From Halanaerobiaceae bacterium ANBcell28 (lineage in GTDB: Bacteria; Bacillota; Halanaerobiia; Halanaerobiales; DTU029), in NCBI GenBank assembly GCA_037623315.1, contig JBBJJH010000023.1, positions 1 through 55,102 on the forward strand: 55,102 bases of DNA, in the 5' to 3' direction. Positions 37,001-42,840 of this stretch are shown in pieces. Under the pieces are notes generated by a model. That model did not search any database and was not told the DNA's origin. It worked only from the letters and a program-made list of their open reading frames with translations. The first letter of the stretch is position 1. Each line of letters opens with the position of its first letter. Made by a program: the position numbers and the translations under genes.

Positions 37001-39276
37001 CGGAACTAGAGGTTGCAGTAGGAAAAATATTAGAAAAAGATTATGATATAATTCTTGATTGTAGCCATATAGGTGAAGAAGTTGATCTTGAAAAAATTTC
37101 AAAAAAGCAAGAAAAGGAGTTAATTTACTTAAATAGTGAAGCTAGATTTATTTTCTATAAAAAGCTTAATCTAAGGAATCCAAAGCCTTCTTTAAGAATA
37201 TTGGCTCTTACTTCAATGGATGGTTCACATGGATTTTCAAAGGATGACGATAAGAAAAAAGATCCTTTCTATGGTGCTTTAGCTGGATTTTATAAAGGCT
37301 TAAGAAAAGAAATAAGTAATTCTAAGATAAAAATAATTGATTTAGATATTGAGAGTAATAAAATTAATAAGGCAGTTTTTAATAAATTACTAAGAGAAAT
37401 TGAAGGACCGTTTTCTGCTTTTGAAATAGCATATCAAGATAATAAGAGGCATGTTTTAAAAATAGATTATTTTGATATACAAGAATTAGAAGATCTTAAA
37501 CTTCCAGATAATCCACACTTTTTGCTTGCTGGAGGCGGTTATGGGATTGGAGCTGAAATAGTTAGGGCTTTATCTGATATATATAATGCTAAATTTACGA
37601 TCATAGGACGTACTGAAATTCCAGAACATATCGGTTTACTATCAAAACTTAGCGAAGAGCAGCTAAGTGAAAAGAAAATAGAAATAAAAAAGAGATTAGA
37701 AAAAGCAAATGAAAAAGTTACACCACTAATGGTACAAAGAGAGTACAAAAAATTAGAAAAATCAATTTCAGTTTATAATTTGATTAATGAAATTAAAAGT
37801 AAAAATAATGAAGTTCTATATTTATCTTGTGATATACAAGATTATGATAAACTATCTAAAGTATTAGAACTAGCCGTAGATAATAATGGCTCTATAGATG
37901 TACTTATTCAAACTGCAGGAATAGAAAAAAGTAGATTAATGAAAGAGAAAAGTAATGAAGAATTTAATAAAATCTTTAATGTAAAAGTCCAGGGAACTTT
38001 AAATCTATTCCGTTTGTTAGATAAGAAAGAACTGAAAGCATTTATGGCGTTTTCTTCTATATCGGGTAGATTTGGAAATGAAGCACAAGTAGATTATTGT
38101 TCAGCAAATAATTTTATAAGTAGTTTCATTAATGTATTTAAAGCAAAGTATAAGGATATACATGCTTTGAGCATTGCCTGGTCTGGCTGGAAGAATGTGG
38201 GTATGGCTTGGAGAAACGAATTCGTGAGAAAACATTCAGAGGAAATGGGTCTTCATCTAATTGAAGTAGAGCGAGGTGCGGCTGAATTTATTCGCTTTTT
38301 AAGAGGGAAAACAAATGTAGGTGAAGTTATTATAAGCAAAGGACTAAATAACTTTCTTGCTAAAGATTTATTGAAAAATAAATATTCAAATGCTCCATGG
38401 ATCGATTGGGTAAGTAAAAAAGATGGTAAAATACAAAAAGCCTTCAAAGTATTCTCTGTCAAGAGAGACCCGATAATAGATCACCATCGACTAGGGAAAA
38501 CACCTTTAATGCCAGCAGTAGGATTTATGGAATTAGCTGCACAGTGTCATAGCTTATATTTTGGTCAAAAAGAACAATATTGCTTTAGAAATATTAAATT
38601 ATTCAATCCATTGAAGCTATATCATGAAAAACCCCAGGAAGTAGTTGTTCTTGCTAATTCGGAAATAGAAGGGGAAAGTATTAAATTAGATGTGTATAAT
38701 GATTTTCAATCAAAGTATGGTATTAGCAAGTTTATACCACTTAATACAATGATTGTGAGTAATCAACTGTCAAATTATAAAGAATTATTAAATCTAAAGA
38801 AGATTGAAAATGATAGTATGGAAAAAGGATATTCCAAGATAGACCTTGACAACTATCACCAAAAAAATCAAAATTCTATTGTCTTAGGAACTTTATTTAT
38901 GGATGATGAGAAAGAAAATAATGTCTATAGAAGAGACAAAAATGGTGCTGTATATTCAATGACTTTACCTATTGAAGAGTTAGAAAATGAAAAATATCAA
39001 CTAGATAAGTTGCTAGTCAACCCTGCATTTATGGATTCAGTGTTCCAGACCTGTGGTGTACACACTTTGGTGAATGATAATAGGGTTTATCTTCCCTGGG
39101 AAATTGAGGAATTTGGAGTTGTAAAAAAACCTATAGAACTATGCCGCTATATAGCATATTCTAAGGTTATAAAAGAAGAAGAAGATTGCAAAGTATATGA
39201 TGTTATATTATTAAATGATAAAGATGAAGTATGCTATTATGCAAAAAATGTTACAATGAGGCGTATTAATTTATGA
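31066..39276 (+). CDS. Multidomain PUFA/polyketide synthase, KS-AT-KS-ACPx3-KR-DH
   Basis: A 2736-aa iterative-type synthase. Start chosen: TTG 31066, 6 nt after GGGAGGG (a TTG at 31060 abuts it). Domains: KS1 (~1-480; Cys222 in DAACASG, His356 in EAHGTGT, His397 in SNIGH); AT (~520-900; Ser704 in GHSLGE, malonyl-type HAFH to His809); KS2 (~990-1530; Cys1248 in QSACSST, His1395, His1435 in MTGHTLG); three ACPs (~1590-1840) whose attachment residue is Thr (1628, 1729, 1811) in LGIDTVKQ; KR (~2050-2410; GGGYGIG at 2156, Ser2331, Tyr2344); double-hotdog DH (~2430-2736; His2473 or 2474, Asp2657 in NPAFMDSVFQ). No enoyl reductase or thioesterase. The layout combines PfaA (tandem ACPs, KR) and enediyne PKSE (ACP-KR-DH) features. 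Product unknown; unsaturated or hydroxylated chains are expected. Confidence 0.93.
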   Translation: MSKYYYPEERIAIVGMGGLFPDASNIQAFWDNILNKKVSIKDVPEEVLNREVFYNPNVFKKIRKNDKTYTQIGATIDYDNYTALCHKYKIPPAVAEHMDPNQHVNIYCVDQALESLKNSELPKERTAVILGTGAPGARYDNIIRRNYYAKVKHYLKNNPKFSKNFSESERDELLAELSEKALMDTIPITEDSAPGMLQNISAARITNIFDFYGPSYTVDAACASGLAASVCGITGLLRKDFDAVFVGASEVTFSATPLVVFSAINALSPDGSFPFDSRANGFVMGLGGGVLLLKRLEDALRDKDYIYGLISGFGQGSDGKGKYIAAPKEEGQINVVENACKMAGYPVDTIELIEAHGTGTIVGDAVEISALKTAFTNLGVSKKNYCGIGSVKSNIGHLRYASGAPGLIKASLALHNKVLPPTANIKEVNPKLKIEDSPFYILEDKKKWEENSSHPRRVNVSSYGFGGADYHIAMEEYRPEFLKKQYSFSSKKTVFSTQSSKHLDSVINNTREVVFLSGNSLEELKVNYTEFLNQYEENLNFLETAFLNNSAISVDNEIRLAIVASSIDDVKEKWEYFNKISNEEDFNTKGLNLKGIFYGRGDKVNSENLALMFPGQASQYPNMLKSIYDNYPCIQSLYMQVDALWKAKYKKDVTSLIFGDNEETLDEELKNTINTHPAIFLSNMAMYKLLKESGVKADYILGHSLGEVTALYAAEMLDLSSAIEIIGERGLSFDSIEEEARGLLMVVKGDSEELEEIIAEKSLDLSVANINSAEQTVIGGEVKELDSLEEHLKENQIKYKILNVSHAFHTELMSEAADKFYAKIKDIEFSKANAKVMACHLQEFYPSTEKGLKEIPSMLRDHILATVNFKAAVEKLYKKGVRVFIETGPSSVLSNLLNNILEGKDVKVLSVNKKRKDAIEAYKEVLGELFVLGYKINPLPSKFALETATQGDNFIKDYNLSEQNIQNQQVNTIADNIDSKESIDKQNTIEKASIVYSGVSVGLPGTFKDAFSDDNFEYLFEGKNMIEMLRDDEKESLLDLNITRLIKKEGNSIFKKLSSINEVIQIAGKLGKLDMEEDYHIDEKILKQMSSDVCAGVAAGYEALKDAGIPLIREKIKTSSGSYLPGRLVLPKEMQDDTGVIFASGFSTFEPLISEVSKYLSSKFAYKNRNDLIDFYESVISRVSDSNARKLLSDWFNFHYNKLINNLGEDEIYQFNHDFLTQVNSQANSRMAQLIGAEGPNFFIQSACSSTASALTIAEDLIRAGHASRMIVLGADAVSEKTLPWIGASFLSVGAATDSKNVFESAVPFDKRRNGMILGSGSVGLLIEKEKDVKKRGMTGICRILGTHAFNTAGHQSKIDTNKYCLEMDKFISKMEKEYNLDRREIAKNTVYFSHETYTPRKGGCSETEKQALERTFADSYRDLKVVNTKGMTGHTLGASIEEAVAAKSLQYQKIPPVVNYKEADSALEGLNISRGGKYNFDYALRTVIGFGGHGGYHLLEKLAKGDDRIYDQRLYNDWISSLSDSSNTDLKIMGRVLIAEGDLNVEQTLENINIKDKISTRDLENEGDNNKSLDEIKENQKNHNNQDHDYNEMIKKEVLDVYSEVSKYPIDMLDLDMEAEADLGIDTVKQATIFSMISEKLKIPQEEDIQLSNYPTIGHIVRLAQEKSGLREKTKNENNNFKEKNTTIIDAKSDYSDEIFDLVSNVTKYPVEMLEKDMEMEADLGIDTVKQATIFSLIAEKYGFEEDQELNISEYKTISSLINFVQEKKGIKESTNHAEEVLKVISEITKYPVDMLEYEMEMEADLGIDTVKQATIFSILGEKFGLEQNEDMNISEYRTIAAVIDFFEKDSLEKDNLKKDASSNNSISNELQLEDLENLNDEVAVSLSTEKIEENNIKENFKEEDIQDSDNIMIERNLSLQVPVYVEEKIGKKEYELKNKSICVIGDVEETVKNIANYFRKESESVEEFLFVDYEDKAELEVAVGKILEKDYDIILDCSHIGEEVDLEKISKKQEKELIYLNSEARFIFYKKLNLRNPKPSLRILALTSMDGSHGFSKDDDKKKDPFYGALAGFYKGLRKEISNSKIKIIDLDIESNKINKAVFNKLLREIEGPFSAFEIAYQDNKRHVLKIDYFDIQELEDLKLPDNPHFLLAGGGYGIGAEIVRALSDIYNAKFTIIGRTEIPEHIGLLSKLSEEQLSEKKIEIKKRLEKANEKVTPLMVQREYKKLEKSISVYNLINEIKSKNNEVLYLSCDIQDYDKLSKVLELAVDNNGSIDVLIQTAGIEKSRLMKEKSNEEFNKIFNVKVQGTLNLFRLLDKKELKAFMAFSSISGRFGNEAQVDYCSANNFISSFINVFKAKYKDIHALSIAWSGWKNVGMAWRNEFVRKHSEEMGLHLIEVERGAAEFIRFLRGKTNVGEVIISKGLNNFLAKDLLKNKYSNAPWIDWVSKKDGKIQKAFKVFSVKRDPIIDHHRLGKTPLMPAVGFMELAAQCHSLYFGQKEQYCFRNIKLFNPLKLYHEKPQEVVVLANSEIEGESIKLDVYNDFQSKYGISKFIPLNTMIVSNQLSNYKELLNLKKIENDSMEKGYSKIDLDNYHQKNQNSIVLGTLFMDDEKENNVYRRDKNGAVYSMTLPIEELENEKYQLDKLLVNPAFMDSVFQTCGVHTLVNDNRVYLPWEIEEFGVVKKPIELCRYIAYSKVIKEEEDCKVYDVILLNDKDEVCYYAKNVTMRRINL

Positions 39277-40010
39277 TTAAGAGAGAAAGTAAAAAAAATA
39301 CTTTAAGTATAATAGAAAATAGTATGAGCAGACTGTATAGAGATTATAAGATCTATTCTGCTGTAATTGATATGAGAGAAATATATATAAGAGATAAAGA
39401 TGAATTAGCTTTTAATCAAAAAAAATCACTTAGATTCAAAGATCACTATCTTTCAATACTGTCTAATAAAGAAATCGAGTATCTTGTAGATTTAAGTAAT
39501 ACTAAGAATAAGATACAGTGGATAGCAGGCAGATATGCAGTGAAATCAGCATTATTTAAGTATAAACTTAGAGAAGAAAGTTTGATGGATTTAAGCTGTA
39601 TAGATATTATTAAAGGGGCGGATTCCGCCCCTTATCTATTGCAATATCCCGATATTAATATCTCAATAAGTCATTCCTTTCCTTATTGTATCGCTGTACT
39701 TTCAGAAGCTAATTTAGGGATCGATCTTGAAAAGATCTTTCAGCTTAGTGGTGCAGTTGTTGATCGATTTTTCACATTAGGGGAAAGGAATGTTTTAGTC
39801 AATATTGATGATGATTATCAATATTCAAAAAAAGCAATCATGTATTGGACTAGAAAAGAAGCTGTTTCTAAGTTTTTTCGTTTAGGTATGAAAATGCCTT
39901 TTAAAAAAGTTGATACTTCAAAAAAAGAGATAATCTACGATAATGTTGAAATAAAATTGATATCTTTTGATTGCAGTGACTTTTTTATGTCGATCGCCAT
40001 CGAGAAGTAG
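39273..40010 (+). CDS. Sfp-type 4'-phosphopantetheinyl transferase
   Basis: This transferase moves phosphopantetheine from CoA to carrier proteins, here most likely those of this operon. It is 245 aa; core motifs are GRYAVKSAL (~89), NISISHS (~129), the Mg-binding GIDLEKI (~148) and YWTRKEAVSKFF (~185) with the catalytic Glu-Lys. The start ATG overlaps the synthase stop (ATGA), so the two are translationally coupled. A perfect GC-rich palindrome GGGGCGG-ATT-CCGCCCC lies within the coding sequence near 39615-39631, unusual for this AT-rich gene; it falls where other family members have a GKP motif, replaced here by GADSAPY. Confidence 0.93.
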   Translation: MIKRESKKNTLSIIENSMSRLYRDYKIYSAVIDMREIYIRDKDELAFNQKKSLRFKDHYLSILSNKEIEYLVDLSNTKNKIQWIAGRYAVKSALFKYKLREESLMDLSCIDIIKGADSAPYLLQYPDINISISHSFPYCIAVLSEANLGIDLEKIFQLSGAVVDRFFTLGERNVLVNIDDDYQYSKKAIMYWTRKEAVSKFFRLGMKMPFKKVDTSKKEIIYDNVEIKLISFDCSDFFMSIAIEK

Positions 40011-40450
40011 ACATGAATATTGTCGAAAAAACAATATAAATATCTTAATATGCTGAATAGTAAAAATATTAACAAAAAAAGAAGGAGATTCGCAGTATTT
40101 GTTGTAATATTATATATATAATGAGAGAGGGAGATGATATATATGGTCCAAATAAAAAGCTTAAAGTTTTTGAATGTGTATTAGCTACGATAGACGGATG
40201 TATGATAATATTAAGGAAGTGTCTTTGGAATTTATTTTCTCGGTATTTAGCTATATATAAATAAAAAAAATTGAATGCTGGGTTAAATGTTTACACAAAA
40301 AGGGGTATAAAAAATACAAAGGGCAATAATTCTAAAAAACAAACGTGGTATAGTCCAAGAAAAATATTCTTATTGCAGATGATATCTAAATTAAGTAGTG
40401 TTTAATAATATCCTTTAATTTAAGATAATAAAAATTAGGAGGAATTATTA
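40011..40450. other. Intergenic stretch downstream of the synthase operon
   Basis: A 440-base AT-rich interval. ATATTGT (40017-40023) and ACAATAT (40031-40037) form a small hairpin directly after the operon without a T-run. Short frames (for example 28 codons from about 40178) lack ribosome sites. I see no gene, tRNA or clear terminator. AGGAGG before 40451 belongs to the next gene. Confidence 0.5.
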
Positions 40451-41134
40451 ATGGCAGACAAATATAAAGGAAAATGTTTTTCTTGTGATAATATTTTTAT
40501 AATGACTAGTATGACTAGGCATTTATTAACTTGCAAGGGGTATAAAGAAAATTTACATCACGATCAATTAGCAAAAGATATTTATTTTATGTTGAGAATA
40601 CAAGGGAAGTATGCTAAAGCATTTTTTCTTTACCTTGATATTAAAGCTGAATCAACTTTAGCAGAACTAGATCAATTCTTACGTGATATCTGGATGCAAG
40701 GTTCTTATCATAAGAGTGCTTTTACTGTAAATGGTGAAGAATTTTTATTCCCACCAAAAAAGTTAGGTGATTCTAATGTTAAGTTAGTTGATTTAGTTAA
40801 TGGTTCTACAAGATTTGAGTATAAATATGACTTTAGTTTTACTACATCTTTAAATTTAGATATACTACATATAAGAAAAGGTGCATATCGAGAACATCTA
40901 ATTGAAATTATGTCTAGAAATCTAGCTCCAGAGATGAGTTGTGAGATTTGTGATAAACAGGCTAGTTGGGTAAGTTGGGATAATCATTATCCATATTATT
41001 ACTGTGACGATTGTATTGAAATTTATGAAAGTGATTATGGATCATTACCTATAATTAATTCTCCACGAGTAGGATTTTGTGGATATACAGGCTCTGTAGC
41101 GAAAAATAAAGATATGCATAAATGGAACGGATAA
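40451..41134 (+). CDS. Plasmid pRiA4b ORF-3-like protein flanked by two zinc-finger motifs
   Basis: This 227-aa protein is probably cytosolic. The middle (~55-130, AFFLYLDIKAESTLAELDQFLRDIW, HKSAFTVNGEEF) resembles the pRiA4b ORF-3/IS1096-passenger domain, whose function is not established. A CxxC..H..C motif at the N terminus (CFSC, RHLLTC, 9-29) and CEIC..CDDC in the C-terminal third (~174-196) look like two metal-binding modules. Such proteins often sit near mobile or accessory regions. It has its own AGGAGG and a terminator, so it is not clearly part of the synthase operon, though it lies right after it. Confidence 0.75.
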   Translation: MADKYKGKCFSCDNIFIMTSMTRHLLTCKGYKENLHHDQLAKDIYFMLRIQGKYAKAFFLYLDIKAESTLAELDQFLRDIWMQGSYHKSAFTVNGEEFLFPPKKLGDSNVKLVDLVNGSTRFEYKYDFSFTTSLNLDILHIRKGAYREHLIEIMSRNLAPEMSCEICDKQASWVSWDNHYPYYYCDDCIEIYESDYGSLPIINSPRVGFCGYTGSVAKNKDMHKWNG

Positions 41135-41180
41135 TTTTAATTTACTTAATATTGATTTTTTAAATCATATAGTATAAATA

Positions 41181-41219
41181 AGCTAGTTAATGAGTATATC
41201 TCATTATACTGGCTTTTTT
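41181..41219 (+). terminator. Terminator after the zinc-finger protein gene
   Basis: AGCTAGTTAATGAG (41181-41194) pairs imperfectly with CTCATTATACTGGCT (41200-41214), followed by six T. An apparent reading frame starting at 41190 begins inside this hairpin and is not credible. Confidence 0.75.
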
Positions 41220-41536
41220 GTTTTAAAAAAGTTTGATGATAATTGTAGTTATAAAGGACTTTTTGAAGAAAATAATCGAATTAGACATGTTTTTTTGATA
41301 ATAAATAGATATTTAGCTATTAAAACCAAATTATACTTGACTTATCATAAAATTTCCTTTATCATTAAATTAAAAATACCACATTTTACTTACGCTAGCA
41401 TAAGTTTTAAATACTCGACAATATATCCATTATTGTAAATTGCTAATATTAAGGTTGGGAGGAAAAAATAATGGTGTAAATATAAAGGAGTAGCTTGTAT
41501 GGTACTGATGTTATACATCTAGAGGGGGAATTAAGT

Positions 41537-42118
41537 ATGCAAATTAAATTAGGTGATATTTCTTTATCTTTTCATGAGCAAAAATTGTCTTTTAATAAAA
41601 CGAATATAGAAAATATTTTTTCAGAAAGAAACGAGTCATCCTTAAGAGGATTTTTATTATACAGAAAATACAGTAAATTCTATATTAATGTACAAGAGAA
41701 TTATCAAGAATATATGGATTTAAAATTGGGGGATTTTTTATTAGAGTGTAAGGAAAGAGGCGATGACTTTTATTTGAATTTCTTAAATGAGTATGGCGAT
41801 CTTGCATTCAGCGAGTTTAAGATTGCAGAAAAAAATATAATAAACGAAAAAGGTTTGTTTATATGTTGTCATAAGAAAGAATTAAAACTTGTTAAAGCCT
41901 GTCAAGATTCTTTTAAAAAAAATATCAATGAACTTGGAAAGGTTAGGACAGAGGATTGTTTTTTAGATGGTAAACCAGAAGTCTGTTATATAAATAGTTT
42001 GTTTAATAAATATCAGGATGATCTTAAATTTTATGTTTGTGTAATAAAAGATAAAGATTTAAGTAATATTTTAGAAAAAAAATTATTAAGTAAGTATTTA
42101 CCAGAATGGAATTCGTAG
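41537..42118 (+). CDS. Hypothetical protein, 193 aa
   Basis: I do not recognise this protein. It starts MQIKLGDISLSFHEQKLSF with alternating strand-like segments, has no signal peptide or membrane helix, several Cys (FLLECKERG, LFICCHKKELK, VKACQDS, VCYINSLF) and is Lys/Asn-rich. ATG 41537 is chosen because GAGGGGG lies 8 bases upstream; an in-frame TTG at 41495 would add 14 residues. Two earlier ribosome-site plus ATG combinations upstream encode only 2 and 7 codons (41471 and 41499), possible upstream mini-frames. A terminator follows. Confidence 0.65.
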   Translation: MQIKLGDISLSFHEQKLSFNKTNIENIFSERNESSLRGFLLYRKYSKFYINVQENYQEYMDLKLGDFLLECKERGDDFYLNFLNEYGDLAFSEFKIAEKNIINEKGLFICCHKKELKLVKACQDSFKKNINELGKVRTEDCFLDGKPEVCYINSLFNKYQDDLKFYVCVIKDKDLSNILEKKLLSKYLPEWNS

Positions 42119-42165
42119 AATAATTGAAGAATATATAAAAAATAGAAAGTTAAGTAATCACTAGG

Positions 42166-42199
42166 GTTTCGCTTTTTGTTGACAGCGAAACTTTATTTT
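42166..42199 (+). terminator. Terminator overlapping the tRNA promoter
   Basis: GTTTCGCT (42166-42173) pairs perfectly with AGCGAAAC (42184-42191), followed by TTTATTTT. The TTGACA -35 box of the tRNA gene lies in the loop and right arm of this hairpin. Confidence 0.8.
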
Positions 42200-42207
42200 G
42201 TTAAAAT
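42179..42207 (+). promoter_or_regulatory. Sigma-A promoter of tRNA-Arg
   Basis: TTGACA (42179-42184) and TAAAAT (42202-42207) are 17 bp apart, with transcription predicted to start about 30 bases before the tRNA. Confidence 0.8.
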
Positions 42208-42242
42208 GTATAAGCGCAGTAATTTAATATTTGTTATTTTGT

Positions 42243-42317
42243 GCCCCTGTAGCTCAGTGGATAGAGCAATGGCCTCCGGAGCCATGAGCGTAGGTTCGAT
42301 TCCTACCAGGGGTACCA
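42243..42317 (+). tRNA. tRNA-Arg, anticodon CCG
   Basis: The 75-nt gene includes an encoded CCA end. The acceptor stem GCCCCTG pairs with CAGGGGT (first pair G-U), anticodon stem ATGGC/GCCAT encloses the loop CTCCGGA giving anticodon CCG, and the T arm is GTAGG-TTCGATT-CCTAC. Decodes CGG, a rare codon in such AT-rich genes. It stands alone, with its own promoter. Confidence 0.95.
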
Positions 42318-42425
42318 TTTTTATCTACCAGTACCCGAATCTTCTATTAATTTATTTTTTATTCTTTCACATAATTATAAAATAATGAGAAGGCTTTGTA
42401 AAAATAGGGATATAAATTTATATGT

Positions 42426-42512
42426 AAAATAAAAAGCCAAGCATTATGCTTGGCAAAAGGGGGGAGAAAAAATCAGTAAAATTAGATTATTTATGTTATC
42501 CCTTAATGGGTT
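42426..42512 (-). ncRNA. Candidate small RNA, copy A (minus strand)
   Basis: On the minus strand a TATAAT (42524-42519) is followed by a ~87-base segment: TTAACCCATTAAGGGATAACAT, an AT spacer, a C-rich run CTCCCCCCTTTT, then hairpin GCCAAGC/GCTTGGC and TTTTTATTTT. A similar element occurs at 50548-50632. AAGGG near the 5' end can pair with CCCTT before the terminator. The C-rich stretch is complementary to Shine-Dalgarno sequences, as in C-rich-motif Firmicute regulatory RNAs. The -35 box is weak. No minus-strand gene follows. Confidence 0.55.
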
Positions 42513-42581
42513 AATAATATTATACAATATAAATATTAAACTTGAGTTAATTTGAAATTAAAATTACATTAGAATGATTTA

Positions 42582-42610
42582 TTGAATTAATTTTTTATTT
42601 ATAGTATACT
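42582..42610 (+). promoter_or_regulatory. Promoter of the riboswitch-controlled chemoreceptor
   Basis: TTGAAT (42582-42587) and TATACT (42605-42610) are 17 bp apart, about 80 bases before the riboswitch aptamer. Confidence 0.75.
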
Positions 42611-42689
42611 TAAATCATTATTATAAAACAAGAGTTGTAAATTAATTTTAAGTGGGGTGATTACGCATTTAATTTGTAAAAATTAATAT

Positions 42690-42809
42690 ATAAAAAGGCA
42701 AACTTTCTGAAAGGAAAGGACGCAAAGCTATGGGTCTAAAGAGAAAATCTATGATTGCCAGGCTGCTGATGGAGACATGGCACCTATAGCATATAGCTAT
42801 AGTTTTTTT
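42690..42809 (+). promoter_or_regulatory. Cyclic-di-GMP-I riboswitch (GEMM-I) with terminator
   Basis: The aptamer shows the family landmarks in order: AAAAAGGCAAAC at ~42692, the GAAA tetraloop stem CTTTCTGAAAGGAAAG, the invariant GGACGCAAAGC, ATGGGTCTAAAG (tetraloop receptor side), and ATTGCCAGGCTGCTGATGG. The expression platform is a terminator: CTATAGC (42784-42790) paired with GCTATAG (42796-42802) and seven T, ending 31 bases before the ATG. Binding of the second messenger would therefore control read-through into the chemoreceptor gene. Whether it turns the gene on or off cannot be decided by eye. Confidence 0.92.
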
Positions 42810-42840
42810 GTTTAAATTAATGTTAAAGGAGAATTTTATA

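Noticed and set aside
41190-41438. 82-codon plus-strand frame (MSISHYTGFFVLKK...)
   Set aside because: It begins inside the terminator hairpin of the preceding gene, has no ribosome site and its composition is that of random AT-rich DNA.
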